Shown here: piece after piece, positions 52,733 to 61,406 of the stretch
Numbering within the stretch: position 1 is the first letter of the stretch
Layout: each line of letters starts with the position of its first letter
DNA from: Mycobacterium mantenii
GTDB lineage: Bacteria; Actinomycetota; Actinomycetes; Mycobacteriales; Mycobacteriaceae
NCBI RefSeq assembly: GCF_010731775.1
Contig: NZ_AP022590.1
Location: 3,844,001-3,908,000 of the forward strand
DNA length: 64,000 nucleotides
Reading direction: 5' to 3'
Notes under the pieces: model-generated
What the model was told of the DNA's origin: nothing
Database searches by the model: none
Seen by the model: the letters and a program-made list of their open reading frames with translations, nothing else
Program-made: the position numbers and the translations under genes

Positions 52733-53962
52733 TTACAACACCGTCAGCGGCAGCGAACGCCTGGGCTCGAACTGGAATGTCGATCCGCCGCTGACCCTGA
52801 CCACCGAAACCTCTGGCAGTTCCTCGGCGGGAGTGTCGGTTTCGACCAGTTCCGCCGTCCAGTCGGTCGCCGTTCCGCTAACTCGGACCTCGATGTGCGG
52901 TTCCACCGCGGTGGCGATCGCCTGCAGGGGCTGCACGGATTCCGGCGAGCACAGCGAGATCCACGATTCGTCGTCGTGGGCCGGCGACGGGCGGACGTGC
53001 AGCCGGTTCGACTCCGTCTCGGCGACAACGTAGTCAGAAGGGTTCAGCAGCGGGTGCAGCTCGAGGACCCGCAGCACGCCCTCTGTCCCGCCGGGAAGTT
53101 TCAGCGCGCGGTGAATGCGCTCGGCGGCCACGCCCGCGATGCCGATCAGGCCGCGGGTGCACACGCCCAGGGCTTCGTCGTCGCTGGCGGCGCGCGCCCG
53201 CACCGCAATCGCGAACGACAGGTACAGCAGGTGCATCTGCAGGCACACCTCGTCGGCCATCCGGACCAGCGCCGAATGCGAGAACGCGGCAAAGTCGAAA
53301 TCGGACAGCAACGGCCCCGAGTAATCCGCCTGTCCCTCGTCCGAGCGGTCGATGGGATCCAATTCCCATGTCGCAGCCCGGGTTCGGCCGACGATCTCCA
53401 AGGCCGGGATGCTTTGCGCCTCGGGATAGGACTCGTCGATGATGACCGTCCACGCACAGTGCGGGTGCCGGTCCGCCGGGGTGCGCGGCGGGCGGTGGAT
53501 GGGACGCACCTGGGCACGCGGGTTGGTCGCTATCGCGGTGGCGTCGAAGGTCGGGTCCTCGATGGTGTGGCACATGCCGAACACGTACTGCTCACCCATC
53601 GGCTCCACATCGAGCAGGGCGCCGCAGTGGTCGAGGTGGAATTCGCCGTGCCAGCGGTCGTGCACGGTGTACCGGAAATCCATGAATTGCGGTGGGGCGC
53701 CGATGTCGAGCTGCAGGCCCTTGAAGATCGTCGGCACATCGTCGCCCTGGTAGTCGAGCGCCTTTTGCATCCGCCGGGTGTAGATCGGGCTGGCGCCCGC
53801 CCACTCCTCGATGGCGATCTGCACCATCTCGTCTCGGCCGAACGAGGAGATGCACCAGGCCATTCCGGATCGGTCGATCAACTGCCCGATCAGCAGCAGT
53901 TCGGGAACCAGGACGACGAGCTCGTCACGGGACAATTCCGCGTATCGCGAGGGGCTGCTCAC
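52733..53962 (-). CDS. Conserved hypothetical protein (Rv0311 type)
   Basis: A 409-residue protein of the same length as Rv0311 as I recall. No signal peptide or membrane helix. The N-terminal 60 residues are helical (SRDELVVLVPELLLIGQLID) and mention-worthy aromatic-acid blocks follow (FRYTVHDRWHGEFHLDHCGALLDVEP, split here by function only). MCHTIEDPTFD, HPHCAWTVIID and several paired His/Cys/Asp residues could form a metal site, but no known motif is matched. The C-terminal third is beta-rich. It lies upstream of the Hsp70-like gene on the same strand and is divergent from a TetR gene. Function unknown. Confidence 0.7.
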   Translation of the reverse strand: MSSPSRYAELSRDELVVLVPELLLIGQLIDRSGMAWCISSFGRDEMVQIAIEEWAGASPIYTRRMQKALDYQGDDVPTIFKGLQLDIGAPPQFMDFRYTVHDRWHGEFHLDHCGALLDVEPMGEQYVFGMCHTIEDPTFDATAIATNPRAQVRPIHRPPRTPADRHPHCAWTVIIDESYPEAQSIPALEIVGRTRAATWELDPIDRSDEGQADYSGPLLSDFDFAAFSHSALVRMADEVCLQMHLLYLSFAIAVRARAASDDEALGVCTRGLIGIAGVAAERIHRALKLPGGTEGVLRVLELHPLLNPSDYVVAETESNRLHVRPSPAHDDESWISLCSPESVQPLQAIATAVEPHIEVRVSGTATDWTAELVETDTPAEELPEVSVVRVSGGSTFQFEPRRSLPLTVL

Positions 53963-53979
53963 GCCCCAAAAATAAACTC

Positions 53980-53996
53980 GACTATGTTATAAAGTC
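53980..53996. promoter_or_regulatory. Imperfect palindrome in the TetR/Rv0311 divergent region
   Basis: GACTATGTTATAAAGTC is a 17-base interrupted dyad with GACT/AGTC ends, placed 4 bases before the TetR start codon. The intergenic gap is only 38 bases, so an operator here could control both divergent genes. The TATGTT/TATAAA core may also be a -10 element. Confidence 0.45.
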
Positions 53997-54000
53997 AACA

Positions 54001-54621
54001 ATGTCCATCGTCGCTGGCCAGACGCCCGATCGCCCGGTTGGCCCCACCCGGCGAACCACCGCGCCCCGCAAGCGCGGCGATGACACCCGGGCGAAAATCA
54101 TCGACGAGACGGTCCGCTGCATCGTGGAGGAGGGATTCTCCGCCGCCACCGCCAAGCACGTGGCCGAGCGCGCGGGCGTGACCTGGGGGGTCATCCAGTA
54201 TCACTTCGGGGATCGCAACGGCCTGCTGATGGCCGTGGTGGACGACGGGGTGGCCCGCCTGGTGGACAGCCTGTCGTCGGCCGATGTCAGCGAGCTGCCG
54301 CTGCGAACGCGCATCGAGGTCGTCGTCGACACCGCGTGGTGCTGTTACAGCAGCCCGACGTCGATGGCCGCCTTCGAAATCCTGCGCGAGACCCGCGGCG
54401 GCCCGGACCCGACCTCGCGGCGCCACCTGCTCGAGATGAACGCCGCGATCGGTCAGCTGGGGCGCTTGATCACCACCGATCCCGCGCATGCCGGTGTGGC
54501 CGAGGTCATTTGGGCGACGCTGCGCGGGGTGGTGCTGGCCCAGATGCTCACCGGAACCGCCATCGACTGGAGCCTGGAACGACGCGCCCTCGTCGACATG
54601 GTCACCCGTGTGCTGCAATGA
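54001..54621 (+). CDS. TetR family transcriptional regulator
   Basis: A 206-residue regulator. The DNA-binding helix-turn-helix is at about 30-70: AKIIDETVRCIVEEGFSAATAKHVAERAGVTWGVIQYHFGDR (read as separate helices), with the typical G-V-x-x-G/W-x-I-x-Y-H-F end. The ligand-binding domain follows, with DTAWCCYSSPTSMAAFEILRE near 105-125. It starts at the ATG at 54001. The SnoaL-like gene begins 5 bases after its stop, so the two should be one transcript. The ligand is unknown; the partner may hint at a small hydrophobic molecule. Confidence 0.88.
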   Translation: MSIVAGQTPDRPVGPTRRTTAPRKRGDDTRAKIIDETVRCIVEEGFSAATAKHVAERAGVTWGVIQYHFGDRNGLLMAVVDDGVARLVDSLSSADVSELPLRTRIEVVVDTAWCCYSSPTSMAAFEILRETRGGPDPTSRRHLLEMNAAIGQLGRLITTDPAHAGVAEVIWATLRGVVLAQMLTGTAIDWSLERRALVDMVTRVLQ

Positions 54622-54625
54622 CCTG

Positions 54626-55096
54626 ATGACCCTCGACGACTTCGCCGATATCGAAGCGATCAAGCAAGTCAAATACCGCTATCTGCGCGCGCTGGACACC
54701 AAGCGTTGGGACGACTTCGCCGACACGCTGGCCGAGGACGTGATCGGCGACTACGGCTCGTCGGTGGGCGAAGAACACCATTTCACCAACCGGGTCGACC
54801 TGGTGAACTACATGCGCAAATCGCTTGGACCGGCGGTGATTACCGAGCACCGGGTGACACACCCGGAGATCACCGTGACCGGCGACGAGGCCTCGGGCGT
54901 GTGGTACCTGCAGGACCGGGTCATCGTCGCCGACTTCAACTTCATGCTGATCGGCGCGGCCTTCTACCGCGACACCTACCGGCGCACCGACGAGGGCTGG
55001 AAGATCGCCGCCACCGGTTACGACCGGACCTACGAGGCGACAATGTCGTTGGCGGGCCTCGATTTCAAAGTGACGCCCGGCCGGGCGCTGGACTGA
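54626..55096 (+). CDS. SnoaL-like NTF2-fold protein (Rv0310c type)
   Basis: A 156-residue protein of the SnoaL-like superfamily. ADIEAIKQVKYRYLRALDTK near residues 7-26 is the usual N-terminal helix with the conserved Tyr/Arg. DDFADTLAEDVIGDYG, HRVTHPEITVTGDEA and the paired strands with YRRTDEGWKIAATGYDRTYE follow. Related proteins are steroid isomerases, cyclases or dehydratases. D28 or H72-type residues could be catalytic, but this is not certain. It follows a TetR gene by 5 bases and probably shares its regulation. Confidence 0.82.
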   Translation: MTLDDFADIEAIKQVKYRYLRALDTKRWDDFADTLAEDVIGDYGSSVGEEHHFTNRVDLVNYMRKSLGPAVITEHRVTHPEITVTGDEASGVWYLQDRVIVADFNFMLIGAAFYRDTYRRTDEGWKIAATGYDRTYEATMSLAGLDFKVTPGRALD

Positions 55097-55099
55097 CGG

Positions 55100-55768
55100 C
55101 TACTTGGTGATGGCGATGACGGCACCGGGCCGCAGCCATTTCATGATCGACACCAGCTGAGCGTCGTCGACCGCCACGCAGCCCTCGGTGGGTTTGTTGT
55201 CCGTGGTGTGGAAGAAGAACGCGGCTCCCCCGCCCGGGGTCTTGTTCTTGTTGACGCCCATCACGACCGCGTGCTTGTACTGCGGGATCTGCAGGTTCTC
55301 GCTGTCGCCCGTGTTGAACGGGCACTGCGCCTTCTGGCACACCTGCATCGAGTTGAACGTGGGGCTGTGGTCGTCGCCGCTCCACCAGTAGTTGGGCCCG
55401 GAGACCTGGGTGTAGGGCAGGCCGGTCCCGGGATTCGGCGCCGTACCGAACGCGGAGTCGAGGCTGTACACGCCCATCGGGGTGGCCGGCACACCGCTCT
55501 TGGCCTGCGGTGCCATCCCCGCCGAACCGACGTGGGTGGGAATGCCGGACCGCAGCGACTGCCAGCCGGTGCCGGTGCGCTGGAAGATCTCCATGGTGGC
55601 GTTCGAACCGCCGGTGCTCACCACCGAAACCACCTGGGTCGCATCGCCAACCGCGTTCGCGAACCAGGGGGCGCCGGCCGCGGCACTGATCGGCGACAGC
55701 ACCACCGCGGCGAAGATCACGCACGCCGCGGCGCACAGTGAAGTGAGCAGTCGGTGCATGCACTCCAT
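55100..55768 (-). CDS. Secreted L,D-transpeptidase-like protein (Rv0309 type)
   Basis: A 222-residue exported protein with a signal peptide over about residues 1-33 (LLTSLCAAACVIFAAVVLSP). The rest is a YkuD-like domain: PTHVGSAGMA, TPMGVYSLDSAFG, NYWWSGD, and the catalytic block HTTDNKPTEGCVAVDD with H187 and C197. It lacks the Ig-like domain of the enzyme at 34231, so the two are not simple duplicates. The M. tuberculosis orthologue is a secreted protein. It may act on peptidoglycan or another peptide cross-link. It ends 4 bases from the convergent SnoaL-like gene. Confidence 0.88.
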   Translation of the reverse strand: MECMHRLLTSLCAAACVIFAAVVLSPISAAAGAPWFANAVGDATQVVSVVSTGGSNATMEIFQRTGTGWQSLRSGIPTHVGSAGMAPQAKSGVPATPMGVYSLDSAFGTAPNPGTGLPYTQVSGPNYWWSGDDHSPTFNSMQVCQKAQCPFNTGDSENLQIPQYKHAVVMGVNKNKTPGGGAAFFFHTTDNKPTEGCVAVDDAQLVSIMKWLRPGAVIAITK

Positions 55769-55858
55769 CGTCGAACAGGTGCATCTTCAGGGTCAAGTAA
55801 AGCTTTAGCTCCGGTTAGGTCACCGCGTCGTGACCAAAAGCTCACGGGGACAGCGCCG

Positions 55859-56536
55859 TTAGGGCATGGCAGCGGGTTCGGCCGCGCGCTCGGGGATGGC
55901 GGATCGTTCGATCGGGGGCCGAAAAAGCAAGAGGCACAACAGCAAATACAGGTATCCGAGTGACCATCCGGCCAGCACGTCGGACGGGTAGTGCACGTTC
56001 AGCGCCACCCGGGAGATGCCGACCGCCGGCACCGACACCGCCACCGCCCCAACCGCGATGCGGCGGATCACCCGGTTCATCATCGGAAAGAAGAAGCACA
56101 ACACCGCGAGCAGGGCGGCCGTCGCCTCCAGTGCATGCCCGGACGGAAACGAGCTGGACGACGCGGCGATCAGCATGGTGGCCGGGCGCGGCCGGTTGAC
56201 CAGGGCCTTGGCCGCCGCGGTCGCGAACTCGTTGAGCGGGCCGCACGCAACGGCCAGCACCAGCGCGGCCCGCAGCTTGCGCATCGCCAGGGCGAACACC
56301 GTCACCGCGATGCCCAGCACAGACATCGGGACCGGGCCCAACGCATAGGACACGCCCTCCCAAAACCGCAACCACATCGGGTGTTTGACCGCGAAGTCGC
56401 GGGCCGCGTTCAGCAGCGACCAGTCCATCCGGTACAGCCACGTCCACTGCCGAGCGCAACCGACCCACAGCACCGCGTACACAGCCGCGGCCAACACTGC
56501 GATCCACGCGACCACCGGCGTCCTCGGGCGAGTCAT
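55859..56536 (-). CDS. PAP2 phosphatase (Rv0308 type)
   Basis: A 225-residue membrane phosphatase with six helices. The three PAP2 blocks are KALVNRPRPA near 107-116, SSFPSGHALEA near 124-134 and SRVALNVHYPSD near 172-183. The ATG at 56536 gives the expected N-terminal helix; longer frames run into the next gene. It likely dephosphorylates an isoprenoid or lipid phosphate on the outer side of the membrane, such as undecaprenyl or decaprenyl diphosphate recycling or phosphatidate. It stands alone between a transpeptidase and a divergent gene of unknown function. Confidence 0.88.
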   Translation of the reverse strand: MTRPRTPVVAWIAVLAAAVYAVLWVGCARQWTWLYRMDWSLLNAARDFAVKHPMWLRFWEGVSYALGPVPMSVLGIAVTVFALAMRKLRAALVLAVACGPLNEFATAAAKALVNRPRPATMLIAASSSSFPSGHALEATAALLAVLCFFFPMMNRVIRRIAVGAVAVSVPAVGISRVALNVHYPSDVLAGWSLGYLYLLLCLLLFRPPIERSAIPERAAEPAAMP

Positions 56537-56617
56537 AAAACCACCGATACCAGCACCCCCGTGGTGACATGCGTGCGACCCGCGGCACCGAGTCGCTCGC
56601 ACGGTCATACTGTCGAT

Positions 56618-57100
56618 ATGGCCGTCTTTGTCCGTAGGTTGTTCGGCATCGGCAAGCTGCCCGACGCGCTCCACGCCCAGGTCGAGTCGGAAGGCCTTAT
56701 CCACCTCGCCGATTACGTCGCCGTGACCCGGCGCTTCAGCGGCAGCATCCCGGGCGTGCGGTTGCCGCACAGCGTCGCCAGCTACACCGGTTCGTTGGTC
56801 TTCACCTCCGAGCGGGTACTGGCAACACTGTCCATGCTGCCCCGGCTGGCCGGCCCGACCGTCAACGTTCGGTGGAACGCGCCGCAGACCGGCGCGGCGC
56901 GGGTGGAGATTTCGTCCACCGGCGTGCAGGTCGACGTCGACGTCTCCCGGGTCGACGAGAAGTTCAACGGCGAGTTGTCGCTGCACTACAAGGTCGCCAT
57001 CCCGGACGAGGTGCTCGAGGGCCTGCCCCGGCAGTCGCTGGCGTTCGACATGCCGCCGGAATACGTGTTCCGCGCGGTCGGTGTTACCTATAGTCCCTGA
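56618..57100 (+). CDS. Conserved hypothetical protein (Rv0307c type)
   Basis: A 160-residue cytoplasmic protein equal in length to Rv0307c as I recall. It is beta-rich, with paired strands RFSGSIPGVRLPHSVASYTG and VFTSERVLATLSMLPRLAG, and ends in FDMPPEYVFRAVGVTYSP. No catalytic motif is seen. The ATG at 56618 is preceded by a weak purine tract. The 3' end overlaps the next, convergent, gene by 17 bases. Function unknown. Confidence 0.75.
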   Translation: MAVFVRRLFGIGKLPDALHAQVESEGLIHLADYVAVTRRFSGSIPGVRLPHSVASYTGSLVFTSERVLATLSMLPRLAGPTVNVRWNAPQTGAARVEISSTGVQVDVDVSRVDEKFNGELSLHYKVAIPDEVLEGLPRQSLAFDMPPEYVFRAVGVTYSP

Positions 57101-57368
57101 CCGTGATGCGCGGCCAGGGCGGCTGCCGCAGCACCGCCAAGCTGCCGATCACCGCGGCCAGCAGACCGGTGATCACCCCGATCAGCGCGATCCGGCCGCC
57201 GTCCACGGCCGGCGTCCAGGAGGCCTTCCCGTCGCGGATGGCGAACACCCCCAGCGGTTTGGCCACCACGATGATCGTGGTGCCGTCCGGGGTCTGATAG
57301 GGCTCGCCGTAACCGCGGCCGGCGGCGGGGTCGGCGGCCAGTTGATCGAGTACATCGGAAGGCTTCAC
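57084..57368 (-). CDS. Small GerW/YtfJ-like membrane protein
   Basis: A 94-residue protein read from a GTG with GGAGG ten bases upstream. Residues 1-60 resemble the C-terminal core of GerW/YtfJ-family proteins: YGEPYQTPDGTTIIVVAKPL, then GVFAIRDGKASWTPAVD. One membrane helix lies at about 60-80 and a short basic tail follows. Full-length family members are longer, so this is a compact version. Function in non-sporulating actinobacteria is unknown. It overlaps the Rv0307c-like gene tail to tail and is divergent from bluB. Confidence 0.6.
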   Translation of the reverse strand: MKPSDVLDQLAADPAAGRGYGEPYQTPDGTTIIVVAKPLGVFAIRDGKASWTPAVDGGRIALIGVITGLLAAVIGSLAVLRQPPWPRITVRDYR

Positions 57369-57442
57369 TTCAGCACTCCCTCCTGGGCGTTCACCTGGTT
57401 CTCGGGTGTTGGCAGGATCCACGCTAGTGCGGATTTCCTAGG

Positions 57443-58111
57443 ATGGCTGACGTGACCGGTGAGCCATTCAGCCCGCAAGAGCGGCGCGCCGTCTATCGCG
57501 TCATCGCCGAGCGCCGTGACATGCGCCGGTTCGTTCCCGGCGCGGTGGTGGACGAGGCCGTGCTGGCGCGACTGCTGCAGGCCGCACACGCCGCACCCAG
57601 CGTCGGCCTGATGCAGCCGTGGCGCTTCATCCGGATCACCGATGCGGCGCTGCGGCGGCGCATTCACGCCCTGGTCGACGAGGAACGCCCACGCACGGCC
57701 GCCGCCCTCGGCGAGCGAGCCGAGGAGTTCCTGGCGCTCAAGGTGGAGGGCATCCTCGAGTGCGCGGAACTGTTCGTGGTCGCGCTGGGCGACGACCGCG
57801 ACGCGCACGTGTTCGGCCGGCGAACACTCCCCCAGATGGATCTGGCGTCGGTGTCCTGTGCGATCCAGAACCTGTGGCTGGCGGCCCGGTCCGAAGGCCT
57901 CGGCATGGGCTGGGTGTCGCTGTTCGATCCGCAACGGCTGGCGTCGCTGCTGGGCATGCCGCCCGGCGCCGAGCCGGTGGCCATCCTGTGCCTGGGGCCG
58001 GTGCCCGAATTTCCCGATCGCCCGGCGCTGGAATTGGACGGCTGGGCCGTCGGGCGACCGTTGTCGGAGTTCGTCTGCGAGAACCGATGGGGCCGGCTGC
58101 CGACGCCCTGA
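57443..58111 (+). CDS. bluB: 5,6-dimethylbenzimidazole synthase BluB (nitroreductase fold)
   Basis: A 222-residue flavoenzyme that fragments reduced FMN with oxygen to make 5,6-dimethylbenzimidazole, the lower ligand of vitamin B12. ERRDMRRFVPG at 23-33 holds the FMN-phosphate arginines, AAPSVGLMQPWRFI at 50-63 is the BluB hallmark, and TLPQMDLASVSCAIQNLWLAA, GLGMGWVSLFDP and the C-terminal GRPLSEFVCENRWG follow. BluB differs from ordinary nitroreductases in the VGLMQPW block, which is present. Start ATG at 57443. No cobalamin riboswitch was seen upstream. It corresponds to Rv0306. Confidence 0.9.
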   Translation: MADVTGEPFSPQERRAVYRVIAERRDMRRFVPGAVVDEAVLARLLQAAHAAPSVGLMQPWRFIRITDAALRRRIHALVDEERPRTAAALGERAEEFLALKVEGILECAELFVVALGDDRDAHVFGRRTLPQMDLASVSCAIQNLWLAARSEGLGMGWVSLFDPQRLASLLGMPPGAEPVAILCLGPVPEFPDRPALELDGWAVGRPLSEFVCENRWGRLPTP

Positions 58112-58179
58112 CGCGTCGGCACTCAGGAATCGTCGGGGGAAGTTGCGGTAACGTCGCCGGTCGCAAGGCAATGTGAGAG

Positions 58180-59610
58180 GTGACGCAATTGGCGCCGAGC
58201 GACAAAGCGAACCAAAAACAGAACACGGGCCAAAAAGACAACGTGCTGATCGTGCACTGGCACGACTTGGGCCGTTACCTCGGCGCTTACGGCCACCCCG
58301 ACGTATCGAGCCCGCGACTGGACCGCCTTGCCGCCGAGGGCATCCTGTTCACCCGGGCGCACGCCACCGCGCCGCTGTGCTCGCCGTCGCGCGGATCGCT
58401 GTTCACCGGCCGCTACCCGCAGAGCAACGGTCTCATCGGGTTGGCCCACCACGGGTGGGAATACCGCGACGGGATCCGGACCCTGCCCCAGATATTGGCC
58501 GAATCAGGCTGGTACTCGGTGCTTTTCGGCATGCAGCACGAGACCTCCTACCCGAAGCGATTGGGCTTCGACGAGTTCGACGTATCGAATTCCTACTGCG
58601 ACTACGTGGTCGAGAAGGCCGAGGAGTGGCTGCGGCAAAGCGCCGAAAACCTTGACGGCCAGCCGTTTCTGCTGACCGCGGGCTTCTTCGAGACACACCG
58701 GCCCTATCCGCGGGACCGATACACGCCCGCGGACAGCGCCGAGGTGGATCTGCCCGATTACCTGCCCGACACCCCCGAGGTCCGCGGCGACCTCGCCGAT
58801 TTCTACGGGGCGATCAGCGCCGCCGACGCCGCCGTCGGGCGGTTGCTGGACGCGCTGGCCGACACCGGTCTGAACGCCACCACCTGGGTGGTGTTCTTCA
58901 CCGATCACGGCCCGGCGTTCCCCCGGGCGAAATCCACGCTGTACGACGCCGGTACCGGCATCGGCATGATCATCCGTCCGCCCACCAACCGGGCCGTGCC
59001 TCCCGGCGTCTACGACGAACTGTTCAGCGCGGTCGACTTGGTCCCAACATTGTTGGTGCTGTTGGGAATTGACGCTCCGGCCGACGACATCGACGGCGTC
59101 TCACACGCGTCCGTCCTGCTGGAGCCGGATCCGAAAACCGCACCGGTGCGCGATCACGTGTACACCATGAAGACCTACCACGACTCGTTCGATCCGATTC
59201 GCGCGATCCGCACCAAGGATTACAGCTACATCGAGAATTATGTGCCGCGGCCCCTGCTGGATCTGCCGTTGGACATCGAGGAAAGCCCGTCGGGGCTGGC
59301 CGTCGCTCCGTTCGTCAAGGCGCCGCGGCCCGAGCGTGAACTCTACGATCTGCGCACCGACCCCACCGAGACCAACAACTTGCTGGCCGACGACGGCGCC
59401 GGCGCGGACGAGGTCGCGGCTGATCTTGCTGTGCTGCTGCATGATTGGCGCCAGCGCACCGGCGACGTCATCCCGTCGGAGTTCGCCGGCACCCGCATCT
59501 CCGCGCGGTACACCGAAACGTATCTGCAGATCCACTTCGCCAAGCCGACCCCACGCTCGGCCATCGCCGCCGACCGGGGCATCGAGGAAGACCAGCCCAC
59601 GCAGCGCTAG
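58180..59610 (+). CDS. Sulfatase (Rv0296c type)
   Basis: A 476-residue type I sulfatase of the alkaline-phosphatase superfamily. C67 in CSPSR (67-71) is the cysteine converted to formylglycine, followed by GSLFTGRYPQSNG. Metal and substrate ligands include the early HWHDLG with D29, and FFTDHGPAFPRAKS near 245-258 with the DH pair. The domain ends in the usual C-terminal subdomain (ELYDLRTDPTETNNL). The start is a GTG with GAGAGG upstream. No signal peptide was seen, so it should act in the cytoplasm unless exported otherwise. It lies 65 bp upstream of stf0 on the same strand, pointing to sulfate-ester turnover. Confidence 0.9.
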   Translation: MTQLAPSDKANQKQNTGQKDNVLIVHWHDLGRYLGAYGHPDVSSPRLDRLAAEGILFTRAHATAPLCSPSRGSLFTGRYPQSNGLIGLAHHGWEYRDGIRTLPQILAESGWYSVLFGMQHETSYPKRLGFDEFDVSNSYCDYVVEKAEEWLRQSAENLDGQPFLLTAGFFETHRPYPRDRYTPADSAEVDLPDYLPDTPEVRGDLADFYGAISAADAAVGRLLDALADTGLNATTWVVFFTDHGPAFPRAKSTLYDAGTGIGMIIRPPTNRAVPPGVYDELFSAVDLVPTLLVLLGIDAPADDIDGVSHASVLLEPDPKTAPVRDHVYTMKTYHDSFDPIRAIRTKDYSYIENYVPRPLLDLPLDIEESPSGLAVAPFVKAPRPERELYDLRTDPTETNNLLADDGAGADEVAADLAVLLHDWRQRTGDVIPSEFAGTRISARYTETYLQIHFAKPTPRSAIAADRGIEEDQPTQR

Positions 59611-59675
59611 TTGCGGTCAGCATGACGCATAGTTCGTCGCCGCGCCGCCCGCGCGATCCCGGTTAGGCTCATCGA

Positions 59676-60479
59676 GTGTCCGGCGCCGCGACGTCGTATC
59701 TGGTGATCGCCACCCAGCGCAGCGGTAGCACACTGCTGGTGGAGTCGCTGCGCGCGACCGGAATCGCCGGCAATCCACGGGAATTCTTCGAGTACCTGCC
59801 GGCCACCGGCATGCCACCGCAGCCGCGGGAATGGTTCGCCGGGGTCGAGGACGAGTCGATCCTGCGTCTGCTCGATCCGCTGCATACCGGGACGCCGGAC
59901 CACGCGTCGCCGCTCGCCTGGCGCGAACGCATCCGCGCCGCCGGTCGCACCCCCAACGGCGTGTGGGGCGGCAAGCTCATGTGGAACCAAACCCCGCTAC
60001 TGATCCGGCGCGCGGCCGAACTGCCGGACCGCTCCGGGACCGGCCTGCGCTCGGCGATCCGCGATGTGATCGGCGGCGAGCCCGTGTACATCCACGTCCA
60101 CCGCCCCGACGTGGTGTCCCAGGCGGTGTCCTTCTGGCGTGCCGCGCAAACCCGGGTGTGGCAGGGCCACGCGGACCCCGAACGCGACTCACGCGCCTGC
60201 TACCACGCCGGAGCGATCGCGCACGTCATCGAGAACCTGCGACGTCAGGAAGACGGGTGGCGCGCCTGGTTCGCCGAGGAGCACGTCACGCCCATCGACA
60301 TCGCGTATCCGGTGTTGTGGCGCAACCTGACGACGATCGTTGCCACCGTTCTCGAAGCGCTGGGGCTCGATCCCACGCTGGCGCCACCCCCGATGCTGCA
60401 ACGGCAGGCCAACAGCCGCTCCGACGAGTGGGTCGAGCGCTATCGCAGGGAGGCGCCGCTGCTGGGGCTACCCAGCTGA
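59676..60479 (+). CDS. stf0: Trehalose 2-sulfotransferase Stf0
   Basis: A 267-residue PAPS-dependent sulfotransferase that adds sulfate to the 2-position of trehalose, the first committed step to sulfolipid-1 in M. tuberculosis. The 5'-phosphosulfate motif TQRSGSTLL is at 13-21 and the catalytic base is E36 in NPREFFEY. The 3'-phosphate region holds [12 protein letters not shown] near 146-157. Length equals Rv0295c. Start GTG at 59676. Species that lack sulfolipid-1 still keep this gene. The 3' end overlaps tam by 12 bases, tail to tail. Confidence 0.93.
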   Translation: MSGAATSYLVIATQRSGSTLLVESLRATGIAGNPREFFEYLPATGMPPQPREWFAGVEDESILRLLDPLHTGTPDHASPLAWRERIRAAGRTPNGVWGGKLMWNQTPLLIRRAAELPDRSGTGLRSAIRDVIGGEPVYIHVHRPDVVSQAVSFWRAAQTRVWQGHADPERDSRACYHAGAIAHVIENLRRQEDGWRAWFAEEHVTPIDIAYPVLWRNLTTIVATVLEALGLDPTLAPPPMLQRQANSRSDEWVERYRREAPLLGLPS

Positions 60480-61253
60480 GCGGCTCGAGCCTCCCACCTC
60501 GGCGACGACGAACACCCGCCGGAACGGGAAGATCGTCGTGCCGTCGGATCGGGGCGGGTAGGCGTCGCGCAGCAGCGGGATCAGCTCCTCGCGGAACTGC
60601 TCCCAAGTCTCGTCGTCGAGCCGCTCGCGTACCGGAACCAGCGCCGTGCCGGTGATCCATTCCAGCACCGGGTGCTCGCCGGTCAGCTGGTGCAGATAGG
60701 TGGTCTCCCACACGTCGACCTTGCATCCCGCGTCGAGCAGCAGATTGGCGTAGTGCGCCGGCGGCTGAACCACCGCCCCTACCCGAAAGGGTATGTCGCG
60801 CAGCAACTTCGCGTACGGCTCCCGTCGGGCCAGTGCCCGCACCGCCGCGTAGGACGGCGACTCGAAATTGCCCGGCATCTGGACACCGATCCACGATCCG
60901 GACGCCAGCTCCCCCGCCCACCGGAGCAGCAGGTCGGCGTGCTCGGGCACCCAGTGCAGGGCCGCGTTGCTGACCACCACGTCGGTGTCGGGTTTGGGCT
61001 TCCAGTCGCGCAGGTCGCCGGTGACCGCGTCGATGCCGCGCTCCTTCGCGGCGGCCACCATCTCCGGCGAGCTGTCCATCGCCTCGATCACCGCGTCGGG
61101 CCAGCGCCGGGCCAGATACTTCGTCAGGTGGCCGGGGCCGCAACCGAGATCGACGACGCGACGCGCCCGGTCGGCCCCCACCCGCGACAGCAGATCGTAG
61201 AACGGGCGGCCGCGCTGGTCGGCGAAGGCCAGGTAGACGTCCGGATCCCACAT
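60468..61253 (-). CDS. tam: Trans-aconitate 2-methyltransferase
   Basis: A 261-residue class I S-adenosylmethionine methyltransferase. Motif [10 protein letters not shown] is at 33-41, with [11 protein letters not shown] (motif II) and [18 protein letters not shown] (the Tam signature) after it. [18 protein letters not shown] follows. It methylates trans-aconitate, a spontaneous by-product of the citric acid cycle, relieving aconitase inhibition. The ATG at 61253 has GGGAGG six bases upstream and gives the M. tuberculosis length; the frame extends to 61304 without support. Corresponds to Rv0294. Confidence 0.92.
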   Translation of the reverse strand: MWDPDVYLAFADQRGRPFYDLLSRVGADRARRVVDLGCGPGHLTKYLARRWPDAVIEAMDSSPEMVAAAKERGIDAVTGDLRDWKPKPDTDVVVSNAALHWVPEHADLLLRWAGELASGSWIGVQMPGNFESPSYAAVRALARREPYAKLLRDIPFRVGAVVQPPAHYANLLLDAGCKVDVWETTYLHQLTGEHPVLEWITGTALVPVRERLDDETWEQFREELIPLLRDAYPPRSDGTTIFPFRRVFVVAEVGGSSRSAG

Positions 61254-61259
61254 GTCGAT

Positions 61260-61265
61260 CCTCCC
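61260..61265 (-). promoter_or_regulatory. Shine-Dalgarno deciding the tam start
   Basis: GGGAGG on the minus strand is six bases before the ATG at 61253. Confidence 0.65.
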
Positions 61266-61406
61266 GTTCCTCGCACCGCCGCTAGCAAACCGTATATCTC
61301 CCATGGTGCGCCGACGCGTCTCGACTGGTCCCGGATAGCACCACTATGACCCGAAACCGGTCAAACGCCCAGGAAACGCGCGCCCGTCCGGCTACCATCG
61401 GCGTTC

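Noticed and set aside
57369..57442. Cobalamin riboswitch upstream of bluB
   Set aside because: The gap is only about 74 bases and lacks the B12-box and long conserved leader.
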